A DNA stretch of 64,000 bases from Sphaerotilus hippei. GTDB lineage: Bacteria > Pseudomonadota > Gammaproteobacteria > Burkholderiales > Burkholderiaceae_C. Positions 1-8,488 of this stretch are shown in pieces. Location: positions 1 through 64,000 of the forward strand of contig NZ_QJJS01000003.1 of the NCBI RefSeq assembly GCF_003201595.1, written 5' to 3'. How positions within the stretch are numbered: the stretch's first letter is position 1; each line of letters begins with the position of its first letter. Under the pieces are notes generated by a model, which was given only the letters and a program-made list of their open reading frames with translations, was not told the DNA's origin and made no database searches. The position numbers and the translations under genes are program-made.

Positions 1-159
1 AGCGCAGTTTCGGCTGGCTGTCGCGGTTTCGTCGGCTCAGCCGCGATTTCGAGCGCTTGCCTCAGGTGCTGGCCAGTTTGCATTTCGTGGTCTTCGCCAT
101 CCTCATGCTCCCCAAGGCCGCAGCGGTGCTGGCTTCGGGGGGAAGTTCATAACACGCTC
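1..159 (+). mobile_element. Right end of an IS5-like insertion sequence
   Basis: The window opens inside an insertion sequence. The 3' end of a transposase frame runs to base 152, and the stop codon lies inside a likely terminal inverted repeat at 143-159, whose reverse complement reads GAGCGTGTTATGAACTT. A CTAG string follows at 159-162 and may include the target duplication. The left end lies outside the window, so the element length and the duplication cannot be checked. The IS assignment rests on the transposase C-terminus; the exact boundary is an inference. Confidence 0.6.
3..152 (+). CDS. IS5-family transposase, C-terminal fragment (cut by window edge)
   Basis: Forty-nine codons of an open frame enter from the left edge and stop at TAA 150-152. 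The peptide carries [11 protein letters not shown] followed by a hydrophobic [11 protein letters not shown] stretch. This resembles the C-terminal end of IS5-family DDE transposases, where an R-rich, SRDYE-like segment follows the catalytic Glu region. The catalytic DDE residues are not in the window. Whether the full gene is intact cannot be told from here. Confidence 0.6.
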   Translation, partial: RSFGWLSRFRRLSRDFERLPQVLASLHFVVFAILMLPKAAAVLASGGSS

Positions 160-229
160 TAGAGGCTTGTGGGGCCGGCGTGGGTGATGTCGGTGCATGG
201 CAGCGATGTCCGCCGCGCATGGCCGGGCC

Positions 230-490
230 TCAGGTCGGCGTCTGCTCCGGGCACCAGGGCTCCCGCAGGCGGGCGTCGAGCCGGTCGATCAGGATGGCCC
301 AGTCCGCGTCCCGCGCGAGCTCGCTGCGCAGGAAGGCGCGCTGGGTGTCGCTCCAGAAGGGCGCCTCCTCGAGCAGGATGCTCTCGTCGAGCGGCGAATG
401 CGCGGCCAGGAAGGACTCGATCGAGCGGCTGTCGTCGTCCAGGCCCAGCTGGGCGAACAGCTCGACCACGGTGTGTTGGGGTGTGTTCAT
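230..490 (-). CDS. DUF2789 family protein
   Basis: This is an 86-residue acidic protein starting MNTPQHTVVELFAQLGL. It carries the features I know from DUF2789: an N-terminal helix, a central PLDESILLEEAPFWSDTQ segment, and a C-terminal RDADWAILIDRLDARLRE helix. The function of the family is unknown. Three start codons lie close together (502, 493, 490) and no clear Shine-Dalgarno separates them; 490 is chosen because family members usually begin with M-x-T-P-x-H. It lies 88 bases downstream of the LysR gene on the same strand and could share its transcript. Confidence 0.75.
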   Translation of the reverse strand: MNTPQHTVVELFAQLGLDDDSRSIESFLAAHSPLDESILLEEAPFWSDTQRAFLRSELARDADWAILIDRLDARLREPWCPEQTPT

Positions 491-578
491 CATGATGAAC
501 ATGGTGCGCGCGCCGCCGCGGGCGGGCTGTCGGTGCGCGCCGGCATCGCCTGTCGGTCCTGTCCTACCCGGGGCGGGC

Positions 579-1565
579 TCAGTCGCCGTGCGCGCCCGTG
601 TCCACGTCGGGGGCATCGCCGATGGCCTGCCGGGTCAGCGCGGCCTCCTCGAGCACCCAGCGCGTGAAGGCCTCGACCTCGGGCCGCCGTGATCCGCCGG
701 CCAGCGGCACCAGCCAGTAGCACCAGGTCGACCAGCGTCGCCCGGCCGCACCGAAGGGCTCGATCAGGTCGCCCCGTTCGAGCACGTCGTGCACCATCGC
801 CAGCCTGGCCAGCGCCACCCCCTGGCCGGCGATGGCCGCCTGGGTCTGCTGGTGGGTGTAGTTCATCGTGATGCGCCGCCGCGGGGTCAGCTGCTCCAGC
901 CCCAGCGGGGCCAGCCAGGCGGTCCAGGCCTGGGCCGCCGCGGCCACGCTGCCGTCGTCCATCTCGACCAGCGTGTGGCCGCTCAGGTCGCCGGGCTGCT
1001 GCAGCGGCGGGGCGTCGCCGCGGGCGATGGCCTCGGCCAGCCGCACGCCGATCACCGGCGTGAGCAGGTCGCCGAACAGGCGCACCGCGCCGGGGGGCGC
1101 ATGTTCCGGACGGCAGCCGCGCAGCGCGAGGTCGAGTTCCTCGTCGTCGACCTCGATCAGCCGGTCGGTGGCCGACAGCCGGATGTCGGCCCCGGGGTGG
1201 TCACGCTCGAAGTCGGGCAGGCGCGGCATCAGCCACAGCGTCGCGAAGGACGGGAAGGTGGTCACGCTCACCGAGGCCCGGCTGCGGCTCAGCCGGATCT
1301 GGCGCACCGCGCTGTCGATCTTGCCCAGCGAGGGCTCGACCGCCCGCAGCAGCGAGCGCCCGGCCTGCGTGAGCTCGACCTTGCGGGTGCCGCGCTGGAA
1401 CAGCGCCGCGCCGAGTTCCTCCTCGAGCGCCTTGATCTGGCGGCTGACGGCGGGCTGGGTGAGGTGCATCTCCTCGGCCGCGGCGCTGAAGCTCAGCAGG
1501 CGCGCGACCGCCTCGAAGCTGCGCAGGACATCCAGGGAGAGCGGGCGCTGTCTCAGCATATTCAT
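579..1565 (-). CDS. LysR-family transcriptional regulator, GcvA-like
   Basis: The 328-residue protein has the LysR layout. A winged helix-turn-helix occupies residues 10-68, with LSFSAAAEEMHLTQPAVSRQ as the recognition region, and is followed by a linker helix. A periplasmic-binding-like effector domain spans about 95-300. The segments TTFPSFATLWLMPRL and DLALRGCRPEH resemble the GcvA/AmpR branch. The effector is unknown. A CATAAT box at 1574-1579 (minus strand) is so close to the ATG that it would make the mRNA nearly leaderless, so it may be coincidental. The regulated target is not obvious; the divergent DUF2917 gene at 1666 is the natural candidate because LysR genes often control the divergent neighbour. 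Confidence 0.9.
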   Translation of the reverse strand: MNMLRQRPLSLDVLRSFEAVARLLSFSAAAEEMHLTQPAVSRQIKALEEELGAALFQRGTRKVELTQAGRSLLRAVEPSLGKIDSAVRQIRLSRSRASVSVTTFPSFATLWLMPRLPDFERDHPGADIRLSATDRLIEVDDEELDLALRGCRPEHAPPGAVRLFGDLLTPVIGVRLAEAIARGDAPPLQQPGDLSGHTLVEMDDGSVAAAAQAWTAWLAPLGLEQLTPRRRITMNYTHQQTQAAIAGQGVALARLAMVHDVLERGDLIEPFGAAGRRWSTWCYWLVPLAGGSRRPEVEAFTRWVLEEAALTRQAIGDAPDVDTGAHGD

Positions 1566-1665
1566 GACGAGCGATTATGAATGAGCGCCGCCGATCTCAT
1601 TGGATCCGTTCGGCGATCCGCTGCAAGATCAAGCCATCGATCCCAGGATCGGCAACAGGAGATTC

Positions 1666-2055
1666 ATGATGGAAATGCATCTGACGAGCGCCCGGGGCTG
1701 GCGCGTGGAACACGACGGCGAACTGCGGATCCTGGGGGCCTGTGCCTGGGTGACCCGGGCCGGCGATGCCGAGGACCACGTGATGGCCCCGGGAGCGGTG
1801 CTGCCGGTGCGGCGCGGCCAGTGGCTGACGCTCGAGCCGTGGCGGCCGGGCCAGGTGGTGCGGGCGCGGCTGCTGCCGCGCGGCACCCGCCCTCAGTGGC
1901 TGCGGCGTGCCGGCCGGGCGGTCCTGGCCGCGGTGGCCGGAGGCCTGGCGACGGGCCTGCTGGTCCTGGCCCGCAGGGCGGCTTCCATCGCCCGGCGCGC
2001 CCAGGGGCCCATCTGCACCGGTGAGTCCATGGCCTCGTCGGGCGCGCTGAAGTAG
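1666..2055 (+). CDS. DUF2917 domain protein
   Basis: This 129-residue protein starts at an ATG with a good Shine-Dalgarno (CAGGAGA) 4 bases upstream. Residues 4-70 read like DUF2917, a small beta-rich cupin-like domain common in Burkholderiales: a GACAWVTRAGDAEDHVMAPG core, then LPVRRGQWLTLEPW. Its function is unknown. The C-terminal 55 residues are rich in Arg and Ala and lie entirely over the 3' part of the convergent TfoX-domain gene, overlapping it by 163 bases. Either the tail is a poorly constrained extension or the two transcripts really overlap. The position divergent from a LysR gene suggests regulation by it, which is an inference. Confidence 0.7.
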   Translation: MMEMHLTSARGWRVEHDGELRILGACAWVTRAGDAEDHVMAPGAVLPVRRGQWLTLEPWRPGQVVRARLLPRGTRPQWLRRAGRAVLAAVAGGLATGLLVLARRAASIARRAQGPICTGESMASSGALK

Positions 2056-2288
2056 CTCATCACCGCCTGCCGGCCGCCGGCACGGGTGTACTCGAAGGGG
2101 CTGCAGCCGGCCTGCACGAACAGCTCCCGCGTGATCGGGTCGGCCTTCAGGAACAGCCGGTCCGACACGATCAGCGCGACGAACAGCTCGTCCGCATAAA
2201 GGCCCCAGCCGCCGAACATGCGGCGCGCCCGCACGCTGCCCAGCGGGGCGAGCAGCTCCTGGCACCAGGCGACGAAGTCCTTGGACAT
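1893..2288 (-). CDS. TfoX N-terminal domain protein
   Basis: The 131-residue protein matches the TfoX N-terminal domain across residues 10-105, with RRMFGGWGLYADELFVALI, then LFLKADPITRELFVQAG, PFEYTRAGGRQAVMSYF and a final WARRAMEAALRA helix. Only the N-terminal domain is present; E. coli TfoX/Sxy, the competence regulator, has an additional C-terminal domain. Stand-alone N-domain proteins are common in proteobacteria and have no proven role. The last 20 residues (R, A and P rich) overlap the DUF2917 frame on the other strand. No partner gene identifies its job. Confidence 0.85.
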   Translation of the reverse strand: MSKDFVAWCQELLAPLGSVRARRMFGGWGLYADELFVALIVSDRLFLKADPITRELFVQAGCSPFEYTRAGGRQAVMSYFSAPDEAMDSPVQMGPWARRAMEAALRARTSRPVARPPATAARTARPARRSH

Positions 2289-2351
2289 GCGGTTTCTCCT
2301 TGCCTCGGGCCCGCCAGTGTAGGCCGGCCGGTGGCGCTGCCCGGCGCGCGG

Positions 2352-2382
2352 AAAAAAGGCCGGCCCCGATCCGGGGCCGGCC
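2352..2382 (-). terminator. Intrinsic terminator of dctA
   Basis: On the minus strand an 11-base GC-rich stem with arms GGCCGGCCCCG and CGGGGCCGGCC sits 23 bases after the dctA stop and is followed by six T residues. It reads only in the dctA direction. Confidence 0.9.
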
Positions 2383-2405
2383 TGTGCAGAGGGCGTGAGC
2401 CGGGC

Positions 2406-3800
2406 TCAGCGCGCGTTCGGCGCCGCCTCGTGCGCGGCCGAGGGCAGGGACTGGCCGACGGCGGCCAGGGCCTGCTCGAGCGACTGTTCCTGGCCCTCGG
2501 GCATCGGCACGCCGCCGATCAGCGCGTCATCGAGCTTCTCGGTGTCGAGCTGGCCGCACCACTTGGCCACCACCAGCGTGGCCACGCCGTTGCCGATCAG
2601 GTTGGTCAGCGCACGCGCCTCGCTCATGAAACGGTCGATGCCCAGGATCAGCGCCAGGCCGGCCACCGGCACGCCACCGACGGCCGACAGCGTGGCCGCC
2701 AGCACGATGAAGCCCGAGCCGGTCACGCCGGCCGCGCCCTTGGAGGTCAGCAGCAGCACGGCCAGCAGCGTCAGCTGCTGGGTCAGCGTCATCGGGGTGT
2801 CGGTGGCCTGGGCGATGAAGACCGCGGCCATCGTCAGGTAGATCGAGGTGCCGTCCAGGTTGAACGAATAACCCGTCGGGATCACCAGGCCCACCACCGA
2901 CTTCTCGGCGCCGGCGTGTTCCATCTTGCGCATCATGCGCGGCAGCACCGACTCGCTCGACGAGGTGCCCAGCACGATCAGCAGCTCTTCCTTGATGAAC
3001 TTGATGAAGCGGATGATCGAGAAGCCGTGCACCCGGGCGATGCCGCCCAGCACCACCAGGATGAAGATCAGGCAGGTGCCGTAGAACGCACCCATCAGCT
3101 GGGCCAGCTGCATCAGCGTGCCCACGCCGTACTTGCCGATGGTGAAGGCCATCGCGCCGAAGGCGCCGATCGGGGCGACCTTCATGATCGCGCCGACGAT
3201 GGCGAACAGCACGTGCGACAGCTTGTCGATGAAGGTGAAGACCATGTTGTGCTTGCCGCCGAACTTCTGCAGCGCGAAGCCGAACATGACCGAGAACAGC
3301 AGCACCTGCAGGATGTCACCCTTGGCGAAGGCGTCCACCACGCTGCTGGGGATGACGGCGAGCAGGAAGTCGACCGTGCCCTTCATCTTGCCCGGCTCGA
3401 CGTAGGCGGCGATGCCCTTGGTGTCGAGCGCGGAGACGTCCACGTGCATGCCCGCACCCGGCTGCAGCAGGTTGACCACCAGCAGGCCGATCAGCAGCGC
3501 CACGGTCGAGACCACCTCGAAGTACAGCAGCGCCAGGCCGCCGGTCTTGCCGACCTTCTTCATGTTCTCCATGCCGGCGATGCCCAGCACGACGGTGCAG
3601 AAGATGATCGGCGCGATGATCATCTTGATCAGCTTGATGAAGCCGTCGCCCAGCGGCTTCATCTGCGTGCCCAGCTCGGGCATGAAGTGGCCCAGGCCGA
3701 TGCCGATGGCGATGGCCACCAGCACCTGCACGTACAGGGACTTGTAGATCGGCTGGGAGGTGGAGCGCCCAGTGCTCTGGGCTGTGATGGAGGCGGTCAT
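2406..3800 (-). CDS. dctA: C4-dicarboxylate:cation symporter DctA
   Basis: The 464-residue inner-membrane protein is a DAACS/SLC1-type transporter that takes up succinate, fumarate and malate with protons or sodium. It carries the serine-rich HP1 motif [11 protein letters not shown], the substrate-site motif [16 protein letters not shown] (variant of NMDGT), and the HP2 loop [11 protein letters not shown]. The predicted helices begin at residue 20 ([17 protein letters not shown]), preceded by a short Ser/Thr-rich N-terminus. The length is usual for DctA. It is transcribed alone with its own terminator. No DctB/DctD pair is adjacent, so any dicarboxylate-sensing control must be encoded elsewhere. 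Confidence 0.95.
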   Translation of the reverse strand: MTASITAQSTGRSTSQPIYKSLYVQVLVAIAIGIGLGHFMPELGTQMKPLGDGFIKLIKMIIAPIIFCTVVLGIAGMENMKKVGKTGGLALLYFEVVSTVALLIGLLVVNLLQPGAGMHVDVSALDTKGIAAYVEPGKMKGTVDFLLAVIPSSVVDAFAKGDILQVLLFSVMFGFALQKFGGKHNMVFTFIDKLSHVLFAIVGAIMKVAPIGAFGAMAFTIGKYGVGTLMQLAQLMGAFYGTCLIFILVVLGGIARVHGFSIIRFIKFIKEELLIVLGTSSSESVLPRMMRKMEHAGAEKSVVGLVIPTGYSFNLDGTSIYLTMAAVFIAQATDTPMTLTQQLTLLAVLLLTSKGAAGVTGSGFIVLAATLSAVGGVPVAGLALILGIDRFMSEARALTNLIGNGVATLVVAKWCGQLDTEKLDDALIGGVPMPEGQEQSLEQALAAVGQSLPSAAHEAAPNAR

Positions 3801-3870
3801 GGATACAGGGTTTTCATTGACAGGGTTTACACCAGTCTATGAGCCGATCCACGACTTGCACTTGTGGGCT

Positions 3871-4569
3871 CTACGTAGCGGAATTCACGGACAGCCCGGC
3901 CAGATCCACCCCATCCCGGGCCAGCAGCCGCTCCAGCGCGGGCAGCAGCGGCCCCAGCCGCTCCTCGAGCGTCTCGCGCACCGTGTCGACCATGACCTGG
4001 GTGCTGCGCTCGATCTCCACGTTCAGCGCCGCCCCGGCGGCCTGGGCGCCGAAGGTGGTCTGGCGCAGCGTCTCGGGGATCAGCCAGACCTCGAACCAGC
4101 CGGCGCGGCGGTCGGCCTCGGCCACCGTCAGGCTGGCGCCGTTGATCGCGATGTAGCCCTTGGCGAACACGTAGCGCATCCAGGGCGCAGGCACGCCGAT
4201 GCGCAGCACGTGGTTGTTCTCCGGCTGGCGCACCTCGAGCACGGTGGCCTGGAAGTCGACATGGCCCGACAGCGGGTGGCCGCCGATCTCGACCCCGTCG
4301 CGCGCGGCGCGCTCGACGTTGAGGCGGCTGCCGACCTGCAGCGCGCCCAGCGTGGTCAGGTTCAGGCTCTGCTGCATCACGTCGAACAGCGCCCGCTGCG
4401 GGCCGTCGTGCGCGGTGACGGTCAGGCACACGCCGTCGCAGGCGACGCTTGCGCCGATCTCCTGGCCGTCGATGAAACCGGGCGGGAACTCGAGCGTGAA
4501 GCTGCGCAGACCGGGCCGGTCGGTGAGGGCCACGACGGTGGCGACGGCTTGGACGATGCCTGTGAACAT
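3871..4569 (-). CDS. ribE: Riboflavin synthase, alpha subunit (E. coli RibC/RibE type)
   Basis: The 232-residue protein starts with the signature MFTGIVQAV, which decides the start. It has two lumazine-binding repeats, about 1-97 and 98-200. Repeat 1 carries VACDGVCLTV and SLNLTTLG; repeat 2 carries GGHPLSGHVD, GYIAINGASLTV and LIPETLRQTTFG. The enzyme dismutates two 6,7-dimethyl-8-ribityllumazine molecules to riboflavin. The LSGHVD and LIPETLRQTT forms resemble the enterobacterial version more than the RibE usually found in a rib operon. It stands alone, and I saw no FMN riboswitch upstream. A second riboflavin synthase may exist elsewhere in the genome. Confidence 0.9.
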   Translation of the reverse strand: MFTGIVQAVATVVALTDRPGLRSFTLEFPPGFIDGQEIGASVACDGVCLTVTAHDGPQRALFDVMQQSLNLTTLGALQVGSRLNVERAARDGVEIGGHPLSGHVDFQATVLEVRQPENNHVLRIGVPAPWMRYVFAKGYIAINGASLTVAEADRRAGWFEVWLIPETLRQTTFGAQAAGAALNVEIERSTQVMVDTVRETLEERLGPLLPALERLLARDGVDLAGLSVNSAT

Positions 4570-4819
4570 GGTGCGGAACGGAGCAAGGGGGAGGGCCGAC
4601 GGCCGCACCGGCCTGGAGCCGGTGGTGGACGCGGGAAGGTGCCGGCGAGCTTAGCAGCGCCGCGCCGGCCGCGTCTGCGCTGGGTCAGGCGCGGTGGCGC
4701 GGCGATGTCCGGGGGCGCGAGGCCGGTGAAGGACGCTGGTGCAGGACGCCGGTGCGTGGCTCAGGGGAATGGCGCAGGGGAGGGCTCGGGGGCCCGGGCG
4801 GCTGTGCGAAGCTGTCGGG

Positions 4820-5968
4820 ATGGCTGAACCTTTCAAGTTGCTGATCAACGAGGCCGTGGTCACGGCGCTGGCCCACCACCTGCAGCGGGTGGCTGGTACC
4901 GGCGCCTTCGATGCGGCCGCCTTCCGTCACCGGGCGCTCGACGGGCTGGACACGCTCGAGCTCAAGGCACGCGCGGGCCATGTCGCCTCGGCACTCGAGG
5001 CGCATCTGCCGGCCGACTTCGACCGGGCCGCCGGCTGGCTGGAGGCGACGCTGGGTGAGGTCATCCCGCCCGATCTGCAGGTGCTGCCCCCGCGTGACCT
5101 GGCGCAGGGCATGGGCGGCTGGGGCCTGTGGCCGATGACCGAGTTCGTCGCGCGGCGCGGGCTGGCCGATCCGGAGCGGGCCCTGCAGGCGCTGCATGCG
5201 ATGACCCGGCGTTTCACCGCCGAGTGGGCGGTGCGGCCTTTCCTGCTCGAGCACCCGGCGCTGACCCTGGCCACCTTCGAGCGCTGGTGCCGCGACCCGA
5301 GCGCCCATGTGCGCCGGCTGGTCAGCGAGGGCAGCCGGCCGCGCCTGCCGTGGGGCGTGCAGCTCAGGCCGCTGATCGCCGATCCGGCGCCGACGCTGTC
5401 CCTGCTGGCGGCGCTGCAGGATGATCCGAGCGCCTATGTGCGGCGCTCGGTGGCCAATCACCTCAACGACATCGCCAAGGACCATCCCGAGGTGGTCGTG
5501 CAGTGGCTGGAGCGCCATCTGGAGTCGGCCTGCGATGATCGGCGCGTGCTGCTGCGCCACGCCAGCCGCACGCTGATCAAGCAGGGCCACGCCCGGGCGC
5601 TGGCCTGCTGGGGGCTGGGCCGGGCGTTCGAGGGGCGGGTGGCCTTCGCCGTGTCGCCCGCGCGCATCGTGCTGGGCGAGGCGGTGGGGCTCGAGTTGCA
5701 GCTGCAGTCGCTGGCCCGCCAGCCCCAGGCGCTGGAGGTCGACTACGTGGTCCACCACGTCGGGGCGGGCGGCCGGGCTCGGCCCAAGGTGTTCAAGGGC
5801 TGGAAGCTGACGCTCGCCCCCGGCGAGGCGCGCACGCTGAGCCGCCGCCACGTGATGCGTCCGGTGACGACCCGGCGCTACTACCCCGGCGAGCACCGGG
5901 TCGAGCTGCAGGTCAACGGCCAGCGCTGCGGCGAGGCGGCCTTCGAGCTGTGCTGCGGCCCGGGCTGA
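4820..5968 (+). CDS. DNA alkylation repair protein (AlkD/AlkC-like HEAT repeats)
   Basis: The 382-residue protein belongs to the HEAT-like DNA alkylation repair glycosylase group. The first about 260 residues are helical repeats with WCRDPSAHVRRLVSEGSRPRLPW and DDPSAYVRRSVANHLNDIAKDHPEVV. The second repeat carries the N-x-L-N-D-I-x-K-D-H-P pattern typical of these enzymes. The last about 110 residues (from AFAVSPARIVLGEAV) look like a beta-sandwich extension, as in the AlkC branch. The expected role is removal of 3-methyladenine-type lesions. It begins divergently from ribE and has no obvious operon partner; ogt, another alkylation-repair gene, lies 37 kb away. Confidence 0.85.
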   Translation: MAEPFKLLINEAVVTALAHHLQRVAGTGAFDAAAFRHRALDGLDTLELKARAGHVASALEAHLPADFDRAAGWLEATLGEVIPPDLQVLPPRDLAQGMGGWGLWPMTEFVARRGLADPERALQALHAMTRRFTAEWAVRPFLLEHPALTLATFERWCRDPSAHVRRLVSEGSRPRLPWGVQLRPLIADPAPTLSLLAALQDDPSAYVRRSVANHLNDIAKDHPEVVVQWLERHLESACDDRRVLLRHASRTLIKQGHARALACWGLGRAFEGRVAFAVSPARIVLGEAVGLELQLQSLARQPQALEVDYVVHHVGAGGRARPKVFKGWKLTLAPGEARTLSRRHVMRPVTTRRYYPGEHRVELQVNGQRCGEAAFELCCGPG

Positions 5969-5980
5969 GTCCGACGGGCC

Positions 5981-6334
5981 TCAGAGCCGGTCGGCCCAGG
6001 CCTGGGCATCGAAGCCCACGCTGAAGCGGCCGTCCGGCCAGGCCACCACCGGGCGCTTGATGACGCTGGCCTGCTCCAGCATCAGCGCCCGGGCGCTGGC
6101 GGCGTCGACGATGCCCGCCTTCACGCCGTCGTCGAGCCGGCGCCAGGTCGTGCCCTGGCGGTTGAGCAGTCGCTCCCAGCCCAGGGCCTCGATCCAGCGG
6201 TCCAGCGCCTCGGCCGGCACGCCCTGCTTGCGCAAGTCGTGGAACCGGCTGGGCACGCCCTGGGCGTCCAGCCAGGCGCGGGCTTTCCTGACGGTGTCGC
6301 AGTTGGGGATGCCGTGCACGGTGGTGGTGTTCAT
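5981..6334 (-). CDS. ArsC/Spx-family protein, YffB-like
   Basis: The 117-residue thioredoxin-fold protein starts MNTTTVHGIPNCDTVRKARAWL. The G-I-x-N-C-D-T-x-K/R-A motif with a single N-terminal Cys is the YffB subgroup signature. The later VIKRPVV segment supplies the conserved cis-Pro region of the ArsC/Spx family. The family is related to arsenate reductases, but YffB-like proteins are not proven arsenate reductases, and no ars genes are near. It lies 48 bases downstream of queF on the same strand and may be co-transcribed. Confidence 0.9.
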   Translation of the reverse strand: MNTTTVHGIPNCDTVRKARAWLDAQGVPSRFHDLRKQGVPAEALDRWIEALGWERLLNRQGTTWRRLDDGVKAGIVDAASARALMLEQASVIKRPVVAWPDGRFSVGFDAQAWADRL

Positions 6335-6382
6335 CGGGGATGCGTTCTGGAGTGGGAAGGCTGGTGCCGGCTCACGGTCGGC

Positions 6383-7276
6383 TCACTGCCGGGCGGTGCG
6401 CACATTGGCCGGCACCATCTCCGGGTGGCTGCTGCGCCAGGGGTTGATGTCGAGCCCGCCGCGGCGGGTGTAGCGCGCGTAGACCATCAGCCGCACCGGG
6501 TGGCAGCGCGCCATGATGTCGGTGTAGATGCGCTCCACGCACTGCTCGTGGAACTCGTTGTGGTTGCGAAAGCTCACCAGGTAGCGCAGCAGGCCGGCGT
6601 GGTCGATCGGCGCGCCGCTGTAGCGGATCTGCACGCTGCCCCAGTCGGGCTGGCCGGTGACCAGGCAGTTGCTCTTGAGCAGGCGCGAGTGCAGCGTCTC
6701 CTCGGTGTCGGCCTGGCTGGTGTCCACGCCGAGCAGGCCGGGGTCCGGCTCGTACTGGTCGCAGTCGAGGTCGAGCCGGTCCAGGCTGGTGCCCTCGAGC
6801 TCGATCACCCGCTGGGCCTCGAACTGCTCGGGCAGCACCAGCCGCACGCCCACCCGCAGTCCGCAGGCCGCGCTCAGGTCGGCCACCAGCCGGTCGCGCA
6901 CCACGTCGGCCGACTCGAAGCGGCTCATGTTGAAGCTGTTGAGGTAGAGCTTGAAGGACTTGCTCTCGATGATGGCCGGGGACTCGCAGGGCACGGTGAT
7001 CGTGGCCAGCGCGATCTGCGGCTTGCCGCGCGGGTTCAGCCAGGACAGCTCGTAGGCCGTCCACAGATCGCAGCCGAGGAAGGGCAGCGTGCCGCCCAGG
7101 CCGAGCTCTGCCCGCTTGGTGTCCCGGGTGATGGGGAACAGCAGGCTCGGGTCGTACTGGTCGCGGTAGGCGGCCACCTGGCCCAGCGGCGAGGCGCTGG
7201 CGTCTTCGGCCGGCGCCGCTTGGGCGGGAGCAACGGGGGCCACGCGGGCTGGGGTCGTGTCGGGAGAGGTCGTCAT
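6383..7276 (-). CDS. queF: NADPH-dependent 7-cyano-7-deazaguanine reductase QueF
   Basis: The 297-residue protein is the long (two-domain) QueF that reduces preQ0 to preQ1 in queuosine tRNA modification. It shows the substrate motif [13 protein letters not shown] and the catalytic Cys in [18 protein letters not shown], followed by [14 protein letters not shown] and a C-terminal LDINPWRS. The first about 30 residues are Ala/Pro-rich and less conserved. Its start codon overlaps the stop of the upstream exonuclease gene by 4 bases, so the two are probably translationally coupled, although no known pathway joins them. Confidence 0.95.
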   Translation of the reverse strand: MTTSPDTTPARVAPVAPAQAAPAEDASASPLGQVAAYRDQYDPSLLFPITRDTKRAELGLGGTLPFLGCDLWTAYELSWLNPRGKPQIALATITVPCESPAIIESKSFKLYLNSFNMSRFESADVVRDRLVADLSAACGLRVGVRLVLPEQFEAQRVIELEGTSLDRLDLDCDQYEPDPGLLGVDTSQADTEETLHSRLLKSNCLVTGQPDWGSVQIRYSGAPIDHAGLLRYLVSFRNHNEFHEQCVERIYTDIMARCHPVRLMVYARYTRRGGLDINPWRSSHPEMVPANVRTARQ

Positions 7277-8340
7277 GCGGTGGTTTCCGGGTCGGCCGTG
7301 ATCCTAACGCCAGTGCCGACGCCCGTGCCGGGCGGGCCGGCCTGCAGCCCCTGTTCCAGCAGCCAGCGCACGAGGATGTACTCGTCGCCGTGGGTGACGA
7401 TCACCCGGCCGGCGCCGCTGGCCCGGATGGCTGCCTGCAGCCCGGGCCAGTCGGCGTGGTTGCTCAGCACGAAACCCCGCGACGTGCCCGCCCGCTGGCG
7501 GGCACCCCGCACCCGGGTCCAGCCGCTGGCGAAGGCGGTGTCGATCTCGGGCGCCGCGGCGCGCCAGCGGCTGCCGTCGGCCGTCGGCGGGGCGATGATC
7601 AAGGCGCCGCGCCGGTCCGGGCCGCCCAGCAGGTCGTCGATCGACCGGGTGGGCGGCAGCACGACGCCGTGGTGGCGGTAGACCCGGTTGATCGCCTCGA
7701 CGGCCGGGTGCACGCCGATCGGGCCGATCGACGCATCGATCCCGCCCAGCAGTTGCTGGGCCTTGCCCAGGCTGTAGGCCTGCAGCAGGCTGGTGCGGCC
7801 TTCGGCGGCGTTCAGGCGCCACCAGTGGTTGATCTGCTCGAACACCCGGGCGGCGGCGGGCCAGCGGTAGATCGGCAGCGCGAAGGTGGATTCGGTGATG
7901 AAGCAGTCGCAGCGCACCGGCTCGAAGGGCGCGCAGCTGGCGTTGTCGGCGTGGTGCTGCCGGTGGTGCTCGGCCGAGCCCGGCCGGGTGTCACCGCGCA
8001 GGTAGTAGTCGCCCGAGGCCACCCAGACCCGGCCCGCATGCGCCAGCCGCACCTGGGCCGAGCCGAGCACGTGGCCGGCCGGGTGCAGGCTGACCCGCAC
8101 GCCATGGTGCTCGACCGACTCGCCCGGGCCCAGCGCCTGCACCGTCACCGGTCCCAGCCGCTCGCGCAGCAGATCGGCGGTGGCCGCGGTCGCGAGGTAG
8201 TGGCGGTGGCCGCCGCGGGCGTGGTCGGCATGGGCGTGGGTGATCACGGCCCGCTCCACCCGGCGCAGCGGATCGATGTGGAAATCGCCCGCCGGGCAGT
8301 AGAGGCCTTCGGGTCGGCGCACCACCAGATCGTCCTGCAT
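7273..8340 (-). CDS. Ligase-associated-type DNA exonuclease, metallo-beta-lactamase fold
   Basis: The 355-residue protein resembles the MBL-fold exonucleases usually coded with an ATP-dependent DNA ligase and an Lhr-like helicase. The metal-binding motif is [12 protein letters not shown] (residues 34-45), with further ligands in [12 protein letters not shown] and SGDYY, and the family signatures [14 protein letters not shown] and SNHADW. Against the usual SGDYK...D..CAPFEP pattern there is an insertion of about 20 residues (about 128-150) rich in His, Arg and Asp just after SGDY. No ligase or helicase lies next to it; instead it overlaps queF by 4 bases. It starts divergently from ctpA. Confidence 0.85.
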   Translation of the reverse strand: MQDDLVVRRPEGLYCPAGDFHIDPLRRVERAVITHAHADHARGGHRHYLATAATADLLRERLGPVTVQALGPGESVEHHGVRVSLHPAGHVLGSAQVRLAHAGRVWVASGDYYLRGDTRPGSAEHHRQHHADNASCAPFEPVRCDCFITESTFALPIYRWPAAARVFEQINHWWRLNAAEGRTSLLQAYSLGKAQQLLGGIDASIGPIGVHPAVEAINRVYRHHGVVLPPTRSIDDLLGGPDRRGALIIAPPTADGSRWRAAAPEIDTAFASGWTRVRGARQRAGTSRGFVLSNHADWPGLQAAIRASGAGRVIVTHGDEYILVRWLLEQGLQAGPPGTGVGTGVRITADPETTA

Positions 8341-8488
8341 GCGCCGATGCTAGCCAGTGCGGCGGCGCTCGTGTCGAAGCGGGCCTTTTTGCACGTCGAC
8401 TTCACCGCGACGCCCCAGGGGAGAGCAGGGCGCGCCCTATACTGAGGCCCTGTGGATCGTGTGCGCGGCAAGCGTCAAAGGTGTGAGC

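Noticed and set aside
2331-3842. A 503-codon open frame on the plus strand over dctA.
   Set aside because: It is the antisense shadow of a high-GC gene: composition biased to Gln, His, Asp and Arg, with no recognisable domain; dctA on the minus strand is clear.
4569-4820. Possible FMN riboswitch upstream of the riboflavin synthase gene.
   Set aside because: The conserved core segments of the FMN element were not found.
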